Shown: one piece after another, positions 1 through 9,023 of the stretch
Numbering within the stretch: position 1 is the stretch's first letter
Layout of the letters: every line of letters begins with the position of its first letter
Origin: Vibrio cholerae
GTDB taxonomy: Bacteria; Actinomycetota; Actinomycetes; Actinomycetales; Micrococcaceae
NCBI GenBank assembly: GCA_009728235.1
Contig: WNZI01000018.1
Span: 1-59,273, forward strand
DNA: 59,273 nucleotides
Direction of reading: 5' to 3'
Translations under genes and position numbers: made by a program
The notes under the pieces: generated by a model
What the model saw: only the letters and a program-made list of their open reading frames with translations
Told to the model about the DNA's origin: nothing
The model's database searches: none

Positions 1-336
1 CTGGCGTTCGACCGGGGCGTCCTGCGAGCGGTCCTCGGCAGGCTCGGGCTGGGCCGCGGCGGCAGCGGGACGCTCTGCGTCGGCGCTTCGCTCGCTGCGG
101 ACCGTGCCGGTCTTCGGCCGGTCGGCGACGGCGGAACCACGCTGGTGGTCCGAGATCGCGGACACGAGGTCGCTCTTGCGCATCCTCGATCCGCCGGTGA
201 TTCCGAGCTGGCCTGCAAGGGCCTGGAGCTGCGCGAGCTTCAGGCCGGCAAGACCGCTGCTCTTGGAAGTTGTTGCGCCGGTTGCTTCAGCGTCTTGGGT
301 GGCCACACCTGGTAACAGGTCAGTGGTTTCAGTCAC
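1..336 (-). CDS. rho: Transcription termination factor Rho, N-terminal part (cut by window edge)
   Basis: Only the first 112 codons of Rho are present; the gene runs off the left edge of the window. Rho is the hexameric RNA-dependent ATPase that terminates transcription. The GTG start at 336 follows a GGAAGGA Shine-Dalgarno sequence with a 6-nt gap. Residues about 28-62 (LAGLKLAQLQALAGQLGI and following) form the Rho N-terminal helical domain. After that comes an Ala/Pro/Glu/Arg-rich low-complexity stretch, the insertion typical of high-GC actinobacterial Rho proteins. The RNA-binding and ATPase domains lie outside the window. Its position downstream of thrB on the same strand is the usual Arthrobacter order, which supports the call. 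Confidence 0.9.
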   Translation of the reverse strand, partial: MTETTDLLPGVATQDAEATGATTSKSSGLAGLKLAQLQALAGQLGITGGSRMRKSDLVSAISDHQRGSAVADRPKTGTVRSERSADAERPAAAAAQPEPAEDRSQDAPVERQ

Positions 337-712
337 GAAGGATCCTTCCCCCTCGTCGGGCGGCCACCTGATCAGTGGTCCGCGGTGGTTTGCCCCGTAC
401 CGCAAAGAAAGCAGGCGGGGTTCAGCCGAACCGGATGCGATCCGGCGTCGACTGGATGTGCAGGGAGCCTGAGGCTGTCGATCTGCGGGAGGTTGAATCC
501 GCACGCACAAAGATAGGGTCGGAGGCTACACCGGGGGTTGTGCTACTGCTGACGGAACCTGCAGGTGTGCGGCGGTCCGAGAAGAGGACGGCCGGCTCAG
601 CAGAGCACACGGTGTCCGTCGACGGATCGCCCGGCTCCGACGGAATCAACGATCCCAGCGGATGTGGCAGTTCCAACAGCTTCAACGGACACAGTAGATC
701 CGCCTGAACGCT
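337..712 (-). other. Gap between thrB and rho (probable rho leader/promoter region)
   Basis: This 376-bp stretch has no convincing gene. An 87-codon open frame on the minus strand (422-685) lacks a recognisable domain and a Shine-Dalgarno sequence. I see no strong hairpin with a U-tract after thrB, so read-through from the threonine operon into rho is possible. The long leader before rho is expected to hold its promoter, and Rho genes are often autoregulated through their leaders, but I cannot point to a specific -10/-35 pair. Confidence 0.4.
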
Positions 713-1702
713 CTACCCTTGGTGCACTCCCACTTTAGCACCTTCCCGCTCCACGGCGAGCCTCAGAATCCGCCACCGGTGCGGCGTGTCGGCCGCGGCG
801 AGCAGGCGGCGGATCGCGTCCTCGACGGCGACGGCGCCGCTCTCACCCACGGCGAGGGTGAGAACACTGGGGCCGGCCCCGGAGATGGTGCTCGCGTATC
901 CCTCCCCCCGTAGCCCCCGCAGGAGCGTCGCGCTGGGGATCATGGCCTGGGCCCGGTAGTCCTGGTGCAGCGAGTCCTGAGTGGCGGGGAACAGCAGTGA
1001 CGGATCGGACCCGATCGCGTGCACCAGGAGTGCGGCGCGGCCGGCGTTGGCCGCGGCGCTCCGGTGCGACACGGACGACGGCAGGAGTGCGCGCGCACTC
1101 TCCGTGGACAGCGCGACATCGGGTACGGCGACGATCGGGACGATGTCCGGGTGGACCTCCACCCTGACACTGCGGAAAGCGCGACCGCTCTCCCAGGAGA
1201 TGGCCAGCGCTCCCATCAGGGCCGGCGCGGCGTTGTCGGGGTGGCCCTCGATCGAGGCAGCCCACTGCAGCACCTGCGCGCCGTCCAGCCGTTCGTCCTC
1301 GGGCAGCAGCGCATTGCCGGCGAGGACACCGGCGACGATGGCCGCAGCGGAGGACCCGAGCCCCCTGCCGTGGGGAATCGCGTTGGTGGTGTCCAGTTCG
1401 AGCCCCGGCGCACGGCGTCCCGCCTGATGCAGCGTACTGATCAGGGATCTGGCCACCAGATGGGTCTCGTCGGTGGGAAGGGCGCCTGCGCCCTCTCCCT
1501 GGGCGTGGACCGTGGTGATCCCTGACATCGTGGTGCGGACCCGCACGGTGTCGTGCAGCCCCAGCGCGAGTCCGAGGGTATCGAAGCCCGGACCGAGGTT
1601 AGCACTCGTCGCGGGCACCGTGACCTCGATCGACTGCCCCGTCCGTACGGTCGGCAGGTCCAGCACGTCCGTCGCGCCCGGTCCCGTGGTCGCGTCGGTC
1701 AT
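713..1702 (-). CDS. thrB: Homoserine kinase ThrB
   Basis: A 329-residue GHMP-family kinase that phosphorylates homoserine to O-phosphohomoserine, the substrate of ThrC, in the cytoplasm. The N-terminal GHMP motif is VPATSANLGPGFDTLG (about residues 29-44). The ATP-binding glycine/serine loop is PHGRGLGSSAAA at residues 110-121. A C-terminal ISGAGPSVL segment closes the kinase fold. The ATG start lies one base after the thrC stop codon, so thrC and thrB are translationally linked. Length is normal for the family (about 300-330). It is the last gene of the argS-lysA-hom-thrC-thrB set. Confidence 0.95.
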   Translation of the reverse strand: MTDATTGPGATDVLDLPTVRTGQSIEVTVPATSANLGPGFDTLGLALGLHDTVRVRTTMSGITTVHAQGEGAGALPTDETHLVARSLISTLHQAGRRAPGLELDTTNAIPHGRGLGSSAAAIVAGVLAGNALLPEDERLDGAQVLQWAASIEGHPDNAAPALMGALAISWESGRAFRSVRVEVHPDIVPIVAVPDVALSTESARALLPSSVSHRSAAANAGRAALLVHAIGSDPSLLFPATQDSLHQDYRAQAMIPSATLLRGLRGEGYASTISGAGPSVLTLAVGESGAVAVEDAIRRLLAAADTPHRWRILRLAVEREGAKVGVHQG

Positions 1703-1703
1703 C

Positions 1704-2807
1704 TCAGTCCTCGAGACCGAGCGCCGCAGCGACGCTGACGACGTCGAACTCGACCTTCGTCGGCTCGATGTCGGCTCCGTCCGCGTTGCGCAGGGCCCAC
1801 TGCGGGTCCTTCAGTCCATGACCGGTGACGGTGATGACGATCGTCTTGCCCTCCGGTACGTGGCCCTCGGCGTGCTTCTTGATGAGGCCCGCGACACCCG
1901 CGGCGGACGCCGGCTCCACGAAGACACCCTCACGCGAGGACAGCCAGCGGTGCGCGTCGAGGATCTCCTCGTCCGTCACGGCCTCGATCAGGCCTCCGGA
2001 CTCGTCCCTGGCCGCGACGGCGAAGTCCCACGAGGCGGGATTGCCGATCCGGATGGCGGTCGCGATGGTGTCGGGCTCGGTGATCGGATGACCCTTGACG
2101 AGCGGCGATGCCCCCTCGGCCTGGAATCCCCACATGATGGGCGTGTGCGTTGCCACGGCGGGAAGCTCGCCGTGGTGCATGGAGGCATAGGGCGCCGCGT
2201 ACTCCTTGTAGCCCTTCCAGTACGCACTGATGTTGCCGGCGTTGCCCACGGGCATCAGGTGGTAGTCCGGAGCGTCCCCCAGCGTGTCGACGACTTCGAA
2301 GGCGGCCGTCTTCTGGCCTTCGAGCCTCGCCGGGTTCACCGAGTTCACGAGGAACACGGGATACGCCTCGGCGAGCTTCCGGGCGACGTCCAGACAGTTG
2401 TCGAAGTTGCCGTTGACCTGCAGGAGGTGCGCACCGTGGGCGATCGCCTGGCTGAGCTTGCCCATGGAGATCTTGCCGTCCGGCACCAGGACCGCGCACG
2501 TGATGCCCGCCTGCGTGGCGTAGGCCGCTGCGGACGCCGACGTGTTGCCCGTCGAGGCGCAGACGACGGCCTTCGCCCCTGCCGCGACGGCGGCGGTCAT
2601 GGCCATGGTCATGCCCCGGTCCTTGAAGGAACCCGTGGGATTCATGCCCTCGACCTTGAGGTAGACGGTGGAACCGGTCAGCTCGGACAGGTGCCGGGCG
2701 TGGACGAGCGGCGTGCCGCCCTCCCCGAGGGTGATGACCTCGGTGGCGTCCGTGACTGGCAGGCGTTCGGCGTATTCGCGGATGACTCCGCGCCACTGGT
2801 GGGCCAC
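1704..2807 (-). CDS. thrC: Threonine synthase ThrC
   Basis: A 367-residue pyridoxal-phosphate enzyme of the short, bacterial tryptophan-synthase-beta-like class that converts O-phosphohomoserine to threonine. The PLP Schiff-base lysine is K62 in [11 protein letters not shown]. The asparagine-containing loop [10 protein letters not shown], at about residue 90, contacts the cofactor. The start is GTG at 2807, directly abutting the TAA stop of hom with no spacer, which implies tight coupling. The neighbours hom and thrB supply the preceding pathway steps. Confidence 0.95.
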   Translation of the reverse strand: MAHQWRGVIREYAERLPVTDATEVITLGEGGTPLVHARHLSELTGSTVYLKVEGMNPTGSFKDRGMTMAMTAAVAAGAKAVVCASTGNTSASAAAYATQAGITCAVLVPDGKISMGKLSQAIAHGAHLLQVNGNFDNCLDVARKLAEAYPVFLVNSVNPARLEGQKTAAFEVVDTLGDAPDYHLMPVGNAGNISAYWKGYKEYAAPYASMHHGELPAVATHTPIMWGFQAEGASPLVKGHPITEPDTIATAIRIGNPASWDFAVAARDESGGLIEAVTDEEILDAHRWLSSREGVFVEPASAAGVAGLIKKHAEGHVPEGKTIVITVTGHGLKDPQWALRNADGADIEPTKVEFDVVSVAAALGLED

Positions 2808-4139
2808 TTAGATTCCCTCTACTCGGAGAACGGATGAGACGGCGGTGATGACGTCGAGCGCGGCGACCTGCTTGACGGTCGCGGCGAGGAAGGCTTCGGG
2901 CGCCCGGTGCGTGACGATGCGCAGCTCTGCGGTGGTGCCGCCGTCGGGGCCGCCCTGGTGGATGCGCTGGCGCATGGTCTCGATCGACACACCGTTCTCG
3001 GCGAAGATCTGCGCTATCCGTGCGAGCACTCCCGGCTGGTCGGTGACCTGCAGGCCGATGCAGTAACTCGTGCGGACGGTGTCGATGCTCAGGGGCGGGA
3101 CATGGCCCGTGGTGGTCTCCGTCCTGCCCGGGCCCCCGAGGACCATGCGTCGCGCGGCGCTGACCACGTCGCCCAGGACGGCCGAGGCGGTGGGTGTCCC
3201 GCCAGCTCCCTGGCCGTAGAACATCAGCTCGCCCGCGTTCTCCGCCTCGATGAACACGGCGTTGAACGCGCCGCGGACCGACGCCAGCGGGTGGGTGCGA
3301 GGCAGCAGCGTGGGGTGGACACGCACGCCGACGCCTGCTGCTCCGGCTTCGTCGGTGAGCATCTCGGCGATCGCCAGCAGCTTGATGACGTAGCCGTCCT
3401 CAGCTGCTGCCGCGATGTCGTCGGCCGTCACGGCCGTGATGCCCTCGCAGTGCACGTTCTCCAGGGCGAAACGGGTGTGGAAGGACAGGGAGGCGAGGAT
3501 GGCGGCCTTCGCCGCGGCGTCGTGGCCCTCGATGTCCGCTGTCGGGTCCGCCTCCGCGTAGCCGAGGTCCTGTGCCGCTGTGAGCGCCTCCGCGAAGGAG
3601 GCACCGGTGGAGTCCATCTGGTCGAGGATGTAGTTCGTGGTCCCGTTCACGATGCCGAGCACGCGGGTGATGCGGTCTCCCGAGAGGCTGTCCCGGATGG
3701 GCCGGAGGATCGGGATGGCGCCGGCGACGGCGGCCTCGTAGGAGAGCTGGACCCCGGCCTTGTCGGCCTGCTCGTAGAGTTCGGGGCCGTCCTTCGCCAG
3801 CAGCGCCTTGTTGCCGCTGACCACGGTGGCTCCGTGGGCGATGGCTCGCAGGATCAGGCTCTTGGCCGGTTCGATCCCGCCCATGAGCTCGATCACGATG
3901 TCCGCGTTCTCGACGAGGGACTCCGCGTCGAGGGTGAGCAGGCCGGGCGGCAGGTCGACGTCGCGCTGGGCATCGAGCGTCCGGACCGCGATGCCGACGA
4001 GTTCGAGCGGGGCTCCGGCGCGGGCGCCGAGGTTCTCCGCGTCCTCGAGCAGGATGCGGGCTACCTGCGAGCCGACGTTCCCACAACCGAGCAGGGCTAC
4101 GCGAAGGGGCTGTGCGGGGGGCTGTGCTGGTGCATTCAT
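2808..4139 (-). CDS. hom: Homoserine dehydrogenase with C-terminal ACT domain
   Basis: A 443-residue NAD(P)-dependent dehydrogenase that reduces aspartate semialdehyde to homoserine, the branch point to threonine and methionine. The Rossmann nucleotide loop GCGNVGSQVARIL is at about residues 18-30, and the substrate/catalytic signature GIVNGTTNYILDQM is at about 160-175. Residues about 355-440 form an ACT domain (LQVTDQPGVLARIAQIFAE), which in this family mediates threonine feedback inhibition. The gene lies 17 bp downstream of lysA and abuts thrC. This grouping puts lysine and threonine synthesis from a shared precursor in one operon. Confidence 0.95.
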   Translation of the reverse strand: MNAPAQPPAQPLRVALLGCGNVGSQVARILLEDAENLGARAGAPLELVGIAVRTLDAQRDVDLPPGLLTLDAESLVENADIVIELMGGIEPAKSLILRAIAHGATVVSGNKALLAKDGPELYEQADKAGVQLSYEAAVAGAIPILRPIRDSLSGDRITRVLGIVNGTTNYILDQMDSTGASFAEALTAAQDLGYAEADPTADIEGHDAAAKAAILASLSFHTRFALENVHCEGITAVTADDIAAAAEDGYVIKLLAIAEMLTDEAGAAGVGVRVHPTLLPRTHPLASVRGAFNAVFIEAENAGELMFYGQGAGGTPTASAVLGDVVSAARRMVLGGPGRTETTTGHVPPLSIDTVRTSYCIGLQVTDQPGVLARIAQIFAENGVSIETMRQRIHQGGPDGGTTAELRIVTHRAPEAFLAATVKQVAALDVITAVSSVLRVEGI

Positions 4140-4156
4140 GCGGTCCGTGGGGCTCC

Positions 4157-5680
4157 TCAGTCCGTGGTGGGCAGTGCTGGTTCTCGCTCGACGTCCCTGC
4201 GGAAGAGGTCCTCCTCGGTCTCACCACGGATGATGAGCCTCGCCCGGCCGTCGGCCACCGCCACCACGGGCGGGCGCGTCAGGTAGTTGTAGTTGCTCGA
4301 GAGCACCCAGCAGTAGGCTCCGGTTCCCGGAACGGCGAGGAGGTCACCGGCACCGGTGTCCTCCGGCAGGTAGACGTCCCTCACCACAATGTCACCGCTC
4401 TCACAGTGTTTTCCAACCACGCGGGAGAGCACGGGCTCGGCGTCGGGCGTCCGGGACGCCAGGACGGCCGAGTAATCCGCGCCGTAGAGCACCGGGCGGG
4501 CGTTGTCGCTCATTCCGCCGTCCACCGACACATAGCGCCGCGGGTGCGTAACGGAGGCGTCCTCGAGGACCTCCGAACCGTTGGCTGCGACATCGACGCG
4601 CACGGTCTTCGTGGTGCCGGCGGTGTAGAGCGTGAAGGTCGTGGGGCCCACGATCGCCCGGCCCGGCTCGATCGAGATCCGCGGTACCGCAAGGTCCAGT
4701 TCGCGGCAGGTCGAGCCGACGACGGCGGCCATCGCCTGCGCGATCTGGGCCGCAGGGCGGGGCTCGTCCGCTTCGGTGTAGGCGATGCCGTAGCCGCCAC
4801 CGAGGTCCAGCTCGGGTAGCTCGACGCCGTGGCGATCGCGCACTCCGGCGAGGAACCCCAGCAGGCGCTGCGCCGCGAGCTCGAAACCCTCCGGCTCGAA
4901 GATCTGCGACCCAATGTGGCAGTGGACACCGAGGAGGTTGATGCCGGGGTGGGCGAGGGCATCAGCGACCGCGCGTGCCGCTGGTGACGAACCACCGTCG
5001 TCCTGCCCGTCGTCCTGCCCGCCGTCCTGCTGTCCCGGACCCTGTTCGGTCGTCAGCGACAGGCCGAACTTCTGGTCCTCGTGCGCCGTGGCGATGAACT
5101 CGTGCGTGTGCGCGTGGACCCCTGGGGTCAGCCGGATCATCACATTGGCCCTGCGTCCGCGCTGCACCGCGAGATCACCGACGAGCGCCACCTCCTGCAG
5201 GCTGTCGACGACGATCCGCCCGAGGTCGGCGTCGATGGCGCGGGTGATCTCCGCCGCCGACTTGTTGTTGCCGTGCAGCCCGAGCCGCGACCCGGGCATC
5301 CCTGCCCGCAGGGCGACGGCGAGTTCGCCACCGGAACAGGTGTCGAGCCCGAGGCCCTCCTCCCGCACCCAGTGCACCACCTCGGTGCACAGAAAGGACT
5401 TCCCCGCGTAGAAGACGTCCACTCCCCCGCACAGGTCCCGGAAGGCGTCGTCGAACGCATCCCGGAACGTTGCCGCGCGCGTGCGGAAGTCCCGTTCGGA
5501 GACGACGAAGAGCGGAGTGCCGTACTCCGCGGCGAGGGCGGACACCGGTAGTCCGTCGATGCGCAGGACCCCGTCCGTCCCGCGGTCCACGTCCTCCGCC
5601 CACAGTTTCGCTTCGAGCCGCGCAGGATCGGCGGGTACGGACAGCCAGTCGGGCGCCAGCGGTGATGCTTCGGTGGCCAT
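4157..5680 (-). CDS. lysA: Diaminopimelate decarboxylase LysA
   Basis: A 507-residue fold-type III PLP decarboxylase making lysine from meso-diaminopimelate. The PLP lysine is K94 in VFYAGKSFLC; the HIGSQ motif is at about 255-259, followed by the LDLGGGYGIAY loop. An upstream in-frame ATG exists at 5818, but it lies inside argS and codes for unrelated Arg/Ala-rich sequence. The ATG at 5680, 2 bp after the argS stop, is the natural start. The odd feature is a hydrophilic insertion at about residues 213-232 made of Q/D/G repeats, placed between two barrel elements and coded by a short tandem DNA repeat. The enzyme core is intact. Confidence 0.94.
   Translation of the reverse strand: MATEASPLAPDWLSVPADPARLEAKLWAEDVDRGTDGVLRIDGLPVSALAAEYGTPLFVVSERDFRTRAATFRDAFDDAFRDLCGGVDVFYAGKSFLCTEVVHWVREEGLGLDTCSGGELAVALRAGMPGSRLGLHGNNKSAAEITRAIDADLGRIVVDSLQEVALVGDLAVQRGRRANVMIRLTPGVHAHTHEFIATAHEDQKFGLSLTTEQGPGQQDGGQDDGQDDGGSSPAARAVADALAHPGINLLGVHCHIGSQIFEPEGFELAAQRLLGFLAGVRDRHGVELPELDLGGGYGIAYTEADEPRPAAQIAQAMAAVVGSTCRELDLAVPRISIEPGRAIVGPTTFTLYTAGTTKTVRVDVAANGSEVLEDASVTHPRRYVSVDGGMSDNARPVLYGADYSAVLASRTPDAEPVLSRVVGKHCESGDIVVRDVYLPEDTGAGDLLAVPGTGAYCWVLSSNYNYLTRPPVVAVADGRARLIIRGETEEDLFRRDVEREPALPTTD
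4987..5042 (-). repeat. Tandem repeat coding a Gln/Asp/Gly-rich loop in lysA
   Basis: On the plus strand a 12-bp-like unit (GTCGTCCTGCCC and variants) recurs about three times. Read on the coding strand it gives QQDGGQDDGQDDGG. It is in frame and lies in a surface loop of LysA. Such repeats can change copy number by slippage. Confidence 0.7.
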
Positions 5681-5682
5681 GC

Positions 5683-7332
5683 CTACATCCTCTCCGGCGC
5701 GGACACGCCGAGCAGCTCGAGCCCGTTCGCCAGTACCTGCTGCGTGGCATTGTTCAGCCACAGCCGCGAGCGGTGGACGTCCTCGACCGGCGCGTCCCCG
5801 AGCGGCGACACCCGGCACGCGTCGTACCAGCGATGGTAGGTTCCCGCGATGACCTCGAGGTGGCGGGCCACCCGGTGCGGCTCGCGGAAGGTGGCGGACT
5901 GCGCGACGACGCCGGGGAACTGCCCGAGTGCGGCCAGCAGCTCGCCCTCGGCGGGGTGGCTGAGGGACGCTGCGTCGAAGGAGCCGGTGTCGACCCCGGC
6001 CGATACCGCGTTCCGCGCGACGGCATGCGTCCGGGCGTGGGCGTACTGCACGTAGAACACCGGGTTCTCGTTGGTGCGACGGGTCAGCAGGTCGAGGTCG
6101 ATGTCGATGTTGGAGTCCGCGGAGAACCGCGCAAGGGTGTACCGGGCAGCATCGACGCCCACGGCGTCGACGAGGTCCTCCAGGGTCACGACGGTACCGG
6201 CGCGCTTCGACATCCGGACGGGTGCGCCGTTCTGCATGAGATTCACCATCTGGCCGATCAGCACCTCGACCGTGTCCGGGTCGTCCCCGAGCGCCGCGGC
6301 GGCTGCCTTCAGGCGCGCGACGTACCCGTGGTGGTCCGCGCCCAGCATGATGATGTTCAGGTCGAATCCGCGCTTGCGCTTGTTGACGAAGTAGCCGATG
6401 TCACCCGCGATGTACGCGGGCGAGCCGTCCGACTTGATCACCACGCGGTCGCGGTCGTCCCCGAAGTCCGTGGACTTCAGCCACCAGGCACCGTCCTCGA
6501 AGAAGAGGTTCCCCGAACCCTTGAGCTGCTCCAGGAGTCCACCGACGAAGTCGTCCTCGAACAGCGAGTGCTCATGGAAGTAGACGTCGAAGTCCACACC
6601 GAAATCGTGGAGGGACTTCTTGATGTCCGTGAACATGAAGTCGACACCCACCACCCGGAAGCGCTCGACGGCGTCGGCCTCGCCGAGCCCGAGGATGTCC
6701 GGCTCCACGGCCAGCACGCGCTGGGCGATGTCCTCGATGTACTGTCCGCCGTAGCCGTCCTCCGGCGCCGCCTCTCCGGCAGCACTCGAGTAGAGGGAGC
6801 GGGCGAACCGGTCGATCTGCGCACCATGGTCGTTGAAGTAGTACTCCCGCACCACCGACGCGCCCTGCGACTGAAGGACGCGCGCGAGGGCGTCGCCGAC
6901 CGCCGCCCACCGGGTACCGCCGATGTGGATGGGGCCGGTGGGGTTCGCCGAGACGAATTCGAGGTTGATCTTCTGGCCGGCGAGCGCGTCGCTGCCGCCG
7001 TAAGCCTGTCCGGCCTCGACGATGGTGCGCGCGAGCTCTCCTGCGGCACCGGCGTCGAGCGTGATGTTGAGGAAGCCCGGACCGGCGATCTCCACGCGCT
7101 TGACGCCCGAAATGCCGGCGAGGCGGTCGCTGAGCATCTGGGCGAACTCACGCGGGTTCATCCCGGCCTTCTTGCCGAGCTGCAGCGCGATGTTCGTGGC
7201 CCAGTCCCCGTGCTCCCTGTTCTTCGGTCGCTCGACGCGCACCTCGGACGGGAGGTCGATCCGGAGGTCACCGGCCTCGACGGCGTCCTTCAGGCAGGCG
7301 GAAATAGCGGCGGAGAGTTCTTCAGGAGTCAC
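5683..7332 (-). CDS. argS: Arginyl-tRNA synthetase ArgS
   Basis: A 549-residue class I aminoacyl-tRNA synthetase charging tRNA-Arg. The N-terminal Add-1 domain is at about 1-100. The HIGH signature appears as HIGG (H136-G139, in [17 protein letters not shown]), a form common in this ArgS group. The KMSKS-like loop is [12 protein letters not shown] near residue 370, followed by the DALR anticodon-binding domain to the C-terminus ([11 protein letters not shown]). Length is normal. The GTG start at 7332 has no Shine-Dalgarno sequence, but a TATGCT hexamer ends 6 nt upstream, suggesting a leaderless mRNA. It is the first gene of the operon leading into lysA, hom, thrC and thrB. Confidence 0.95.
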   Translation of the reverse strand: MTPEELSAAISACLKDAVEAGDLRIDLPSEVRVERPKNREHGDWATNIALQLGKKAGMNPREFAQMLSDRLAGISGVKRVEIAGPGFLNITLDAGAAGELARTIVEAGQAYGGSDALAGQKINLEFVSANPTGPIHIGGTRWAAVGDALARVLQSQGASVVREYYFNDHGAQIDRFARSLYSSAAGEAAPEDGYGGQYIEDIAQRVLAVEPDILGLGEADAVERFRVVGVDFMFTDIKKSLHDFGVDFDVYFHEHSLFEDDFVGGLLEQLKGSGNLFFEDGAWWLKSTDFGDDRDRVVIKSDGSPAYIAGDIGYFVNKRKRGFDLNIIMLGADHHGYVARLKAAAAALGDDPDTVEVLIGQMVNLMQNGAPVRMSKRAGTVVTLEDLVDAVGVDAARYTLARFSADSNIDIDLDLLTRRTNENPVFYVQYAHARTHAVARNAVSAGVDTGSFDAASLSHPAEGELLAALGQFPGVVAQSATFREPHRVARHLEVIAGTYHRWYDACRVSPLGDAPVEDVHRSRLWLNNATQQVLANGLELLGVSAPERM

Positions 7333-7338
7333 CGGTCA

Positions 7339-7344
7339 AGCATA
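7339..7344 (-). promoter_or_regulatory. -10 hexamer for leaderless argS operon transcript
   Basis: TATGCT on the minus strand ends 6 nt before the argS GTG. A transcript started about 7 nt downstream of the hexamer would begin at the start codon. No -35 of good quality and no Shine-Dalgarno sequence is visible. Confidence 0.45.
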
Positions 7345-7570
7345 CCGGCGCGGTCCCGACGTCCCTGATTCCATGACGTCCCCGACCGCCGCACGACGAG
7401 GCGGAGCCGCGACGCCGCGCCGAGTGACGTGGATAACAATCCAAGGACCCCGACGAAACGAATCTAGGCTTGGAACGTCGGACCGGGCAGGCCGGTCGGT
7501 CGTCCACCACCCCTCCCCGCACGGACCACGTCCACCCGGGGACTTTTCGGCTACGTACCAGGAGCACCTC

Positions 7571-8161
7571 GTGACCATGCCAGGCCCGACCGACCTTCGC
7601 CCGACCTCCACCCCGACCCGGACCTCGACCGCGCCGGCCGCCCGGAACGCGTTCCCCCTGCACAAGCGGGTCCTGACCGCGCTCGCAGCCGTCTCGATCC
7701 TCGGAGCCGCGGGTTGCGCGGGAGCCGAGACAGAGGCCCCCGCTGCGGGAGCACGGCCGGAATCGCCGGCCGCGGATGCCGGCACCGACGCCGCGTCGAC
7801 GGCGGCGCCCGAGGAATCCGCTGCTGCAGGCGGTCCGGCCACCGGGGACGCCGCCGCGGACCAGGCGTACGAGGACGGCACCTATACCGAGACCGGCTCC
7901 TACCAGTCCCCCGCCGGACCGGAGGAAGTGGGTGTGACCCTCACGCTCGAGGCCGACGTCGTCACCGCCGTGGAGGTCGAGCCCATGCCCGACAACCCCA
8001 CCACCACCATGTACCAGGAGCGCTTCGCGGGCGGTATCTCCGACGCCATCGTGGGTCAGAAGCTCGACGACCTCGCCGTCGACAAGGTGGCGGGGTCCTC
8101 CCTGACGAGCGGCGGTTTCAACGAAGCCACCGGCAAGATCAAGAGCGAGGCGCAGCTCTAG
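7571..8161 (+). CDS. FMN-binding-domain lipoprotein (extracytoplasmic flavoprotein)
   Basis: A 196-residue secreted lipoprotein. The basic N-terminus and hydrophobic stretch (residues 31-48) end in a lipobox-like AAGC with Cys49, followed by a disordered Ala/Glu/Pro linker to about residue 97. Residues 100-196 form an FMN_bind domain (DGTYTETGSYQSPAG, then VAGSSLTSGGF). In this family ApbE attaches FMN to a Thr or Ser in an SGATxTS-like motif. Here the aligned residue is Ser177. GTG at 7571 is preferred over ATG at 7577 because AGGAG lies 6 nt before the GTG. The next gene is apbE, one base away. Inferred role: an electron carrier on the outer membrane face. Confidence 0.85.
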   Translation: MTMPGPTDLRPTSTPTRTSTAPAARNAFPLHKRVLTALAAVSILGAAGCAGAETEAPAAGARPESPAADAGTDAASTAAPEESAAAGGPATGDAAADQAYEDGTYTETGSYQSPAGPEEVGVTLTLEADVVTAVEVEPMPDNPTTTMYQERFAGGISDAIVGQKLDDLAVDKVAGSSLTSGGFNEATGKIKSEAQL

Positions 8162-8162
8162 A

Positions 8163-9023
8163 GTGGCCGACCCGTTCACGTTCGAGGCGATCGGCACCAC
8201 CTGGCGTGTGGACACCACGAAGGCCCTGACACCTGGCGAGCGGACCTGTCTGCTGCGGCTCGCGGAGGACTACGACCGGGTCTACTCACGATTCCGCAGC
8301 GACTCGGGCGTCGCCGGCCTTGCCGCCTCCGGTGGCTTCCTCGCACTGCCGCACCACGGAGACGGGCTCGGACGACTCCTGCGTCAGCTCCACGACCTCA
8401 CCGACGGCGGTGTATCACCCCTCGTGGGTGACGGCCTCGCGGCGCAGGGATATGACGCCGCCTACTCCTTCGTCGCCTCAGCGCCACCCGCGCCGGCCCG
8501 CGGGTGGGACGACCTCCTGGAGTGGACGGACGCCGGCGTCACCCTGCGGGAGCCCGCCATCCTCGACGTCGGCTCGGCGGGCAAGGGCCAGCTGGTCGAC
8601 CTCATGCTGGAGTACCTGGAATCGGCAGGACACCCGGACGTCGTCGTCGACGCCAGCGGGGACATGAGGCGGGCCGGGACGGGCACCATCACCGTTGCAC
8701 TCGAGCATCCCTACGACCCGACGTCGGCGATCGGTACGGTGCAGCTGGGCACGGGTGCACTGTGCGCCTCCGCGGCCAACCGTCGCGTCTGGGGGGACGG
8801 GCTCCACCACGTGCTGGATGCGAGGACAGGTCGCTGCGTCGACACGGTCGTCTCCACGTGGGTCCTCGCGCAGGACGCCATGACCGCCGACGGCCTCTGC
8901 ACCGCCCTGTTCCTCACCGACCCCGAGAACCTCACGGGAAGCTTCGAGTTCGACTACGTCCTGGTGTATTCCGACGGACGAGCCCGCTTTTCCGCACCCC
9001 TTTCAGGAGCCCTGTTCTCATGA
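8163..9023 (+). CDS. apbE: FAD:protein FMN transferase (ApbE family)
   Basis: A 286-residue ApbE-family flavin transferase that uses FAD and Mg2+ to attach FMN covalently to target proteins. Visible motifs are the LDVGSAGKGQLVD segment (counterpart of the DxGGIAKG signature), VDASGDMRRAG, HHVLDARTGRC, and the C-terminal TWVLAQDAMTADGLCTALF with the metal-binding Asp/Thr pattern. No signal peptide is evident, although many ApbE proteins work outside the membrane. The GTG start is one base after the lipoprotein stop. The 3' end overlaps the next gene (ATGA). The likely substrate is the adjacent FMN-binding lipoprotein. Confidence 0.9.
   Translation: MADPFTFEAIGTTWRVDTTKALTPGERTCLLRLAEDYDRVYSRFRSDSGVAGLAASGGFLALPHHGDGLGRLLRQLHDLTDGGVSPLVGDGLAAQGYDAAYSFVASAPPAPARGWDDLLEWTDAGVTLREPAILDVGSAGKGQLVDLMLEYLESAGHPDVVVDASGDMRRAGTGTITVALEHPYDPTSAIGTVQLGTGALCASAANRRVWGDGLHHVLDARTGRCVDTVVSTWVLAQDAMTADGLCTALFLTDPENLTGSFEFDYVLVYSDGRARFSAPLSGALFS

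Noticed and set aside
422..685. Possible 87-codon gene between thrB and rho
   Set aside because: No Shine-Dalgarno, no domain, and Ser/Thr/Pro-rich random-like composition; more likely the rho leader.
1473..2837. Long plus-strand open frame (454 codons) over thrC
   Set aside because: It is antisense to the well-supported thrC and has Arg/Gly/Val-rich shadow composition with no domain. Very high GC produces long antisense frames.
5470..7368. 632-codon plus-strand frame over argS and lysA
   Set aside because: Shadow of argS and lysA, whose catalytic motifs are intact on the other strand.
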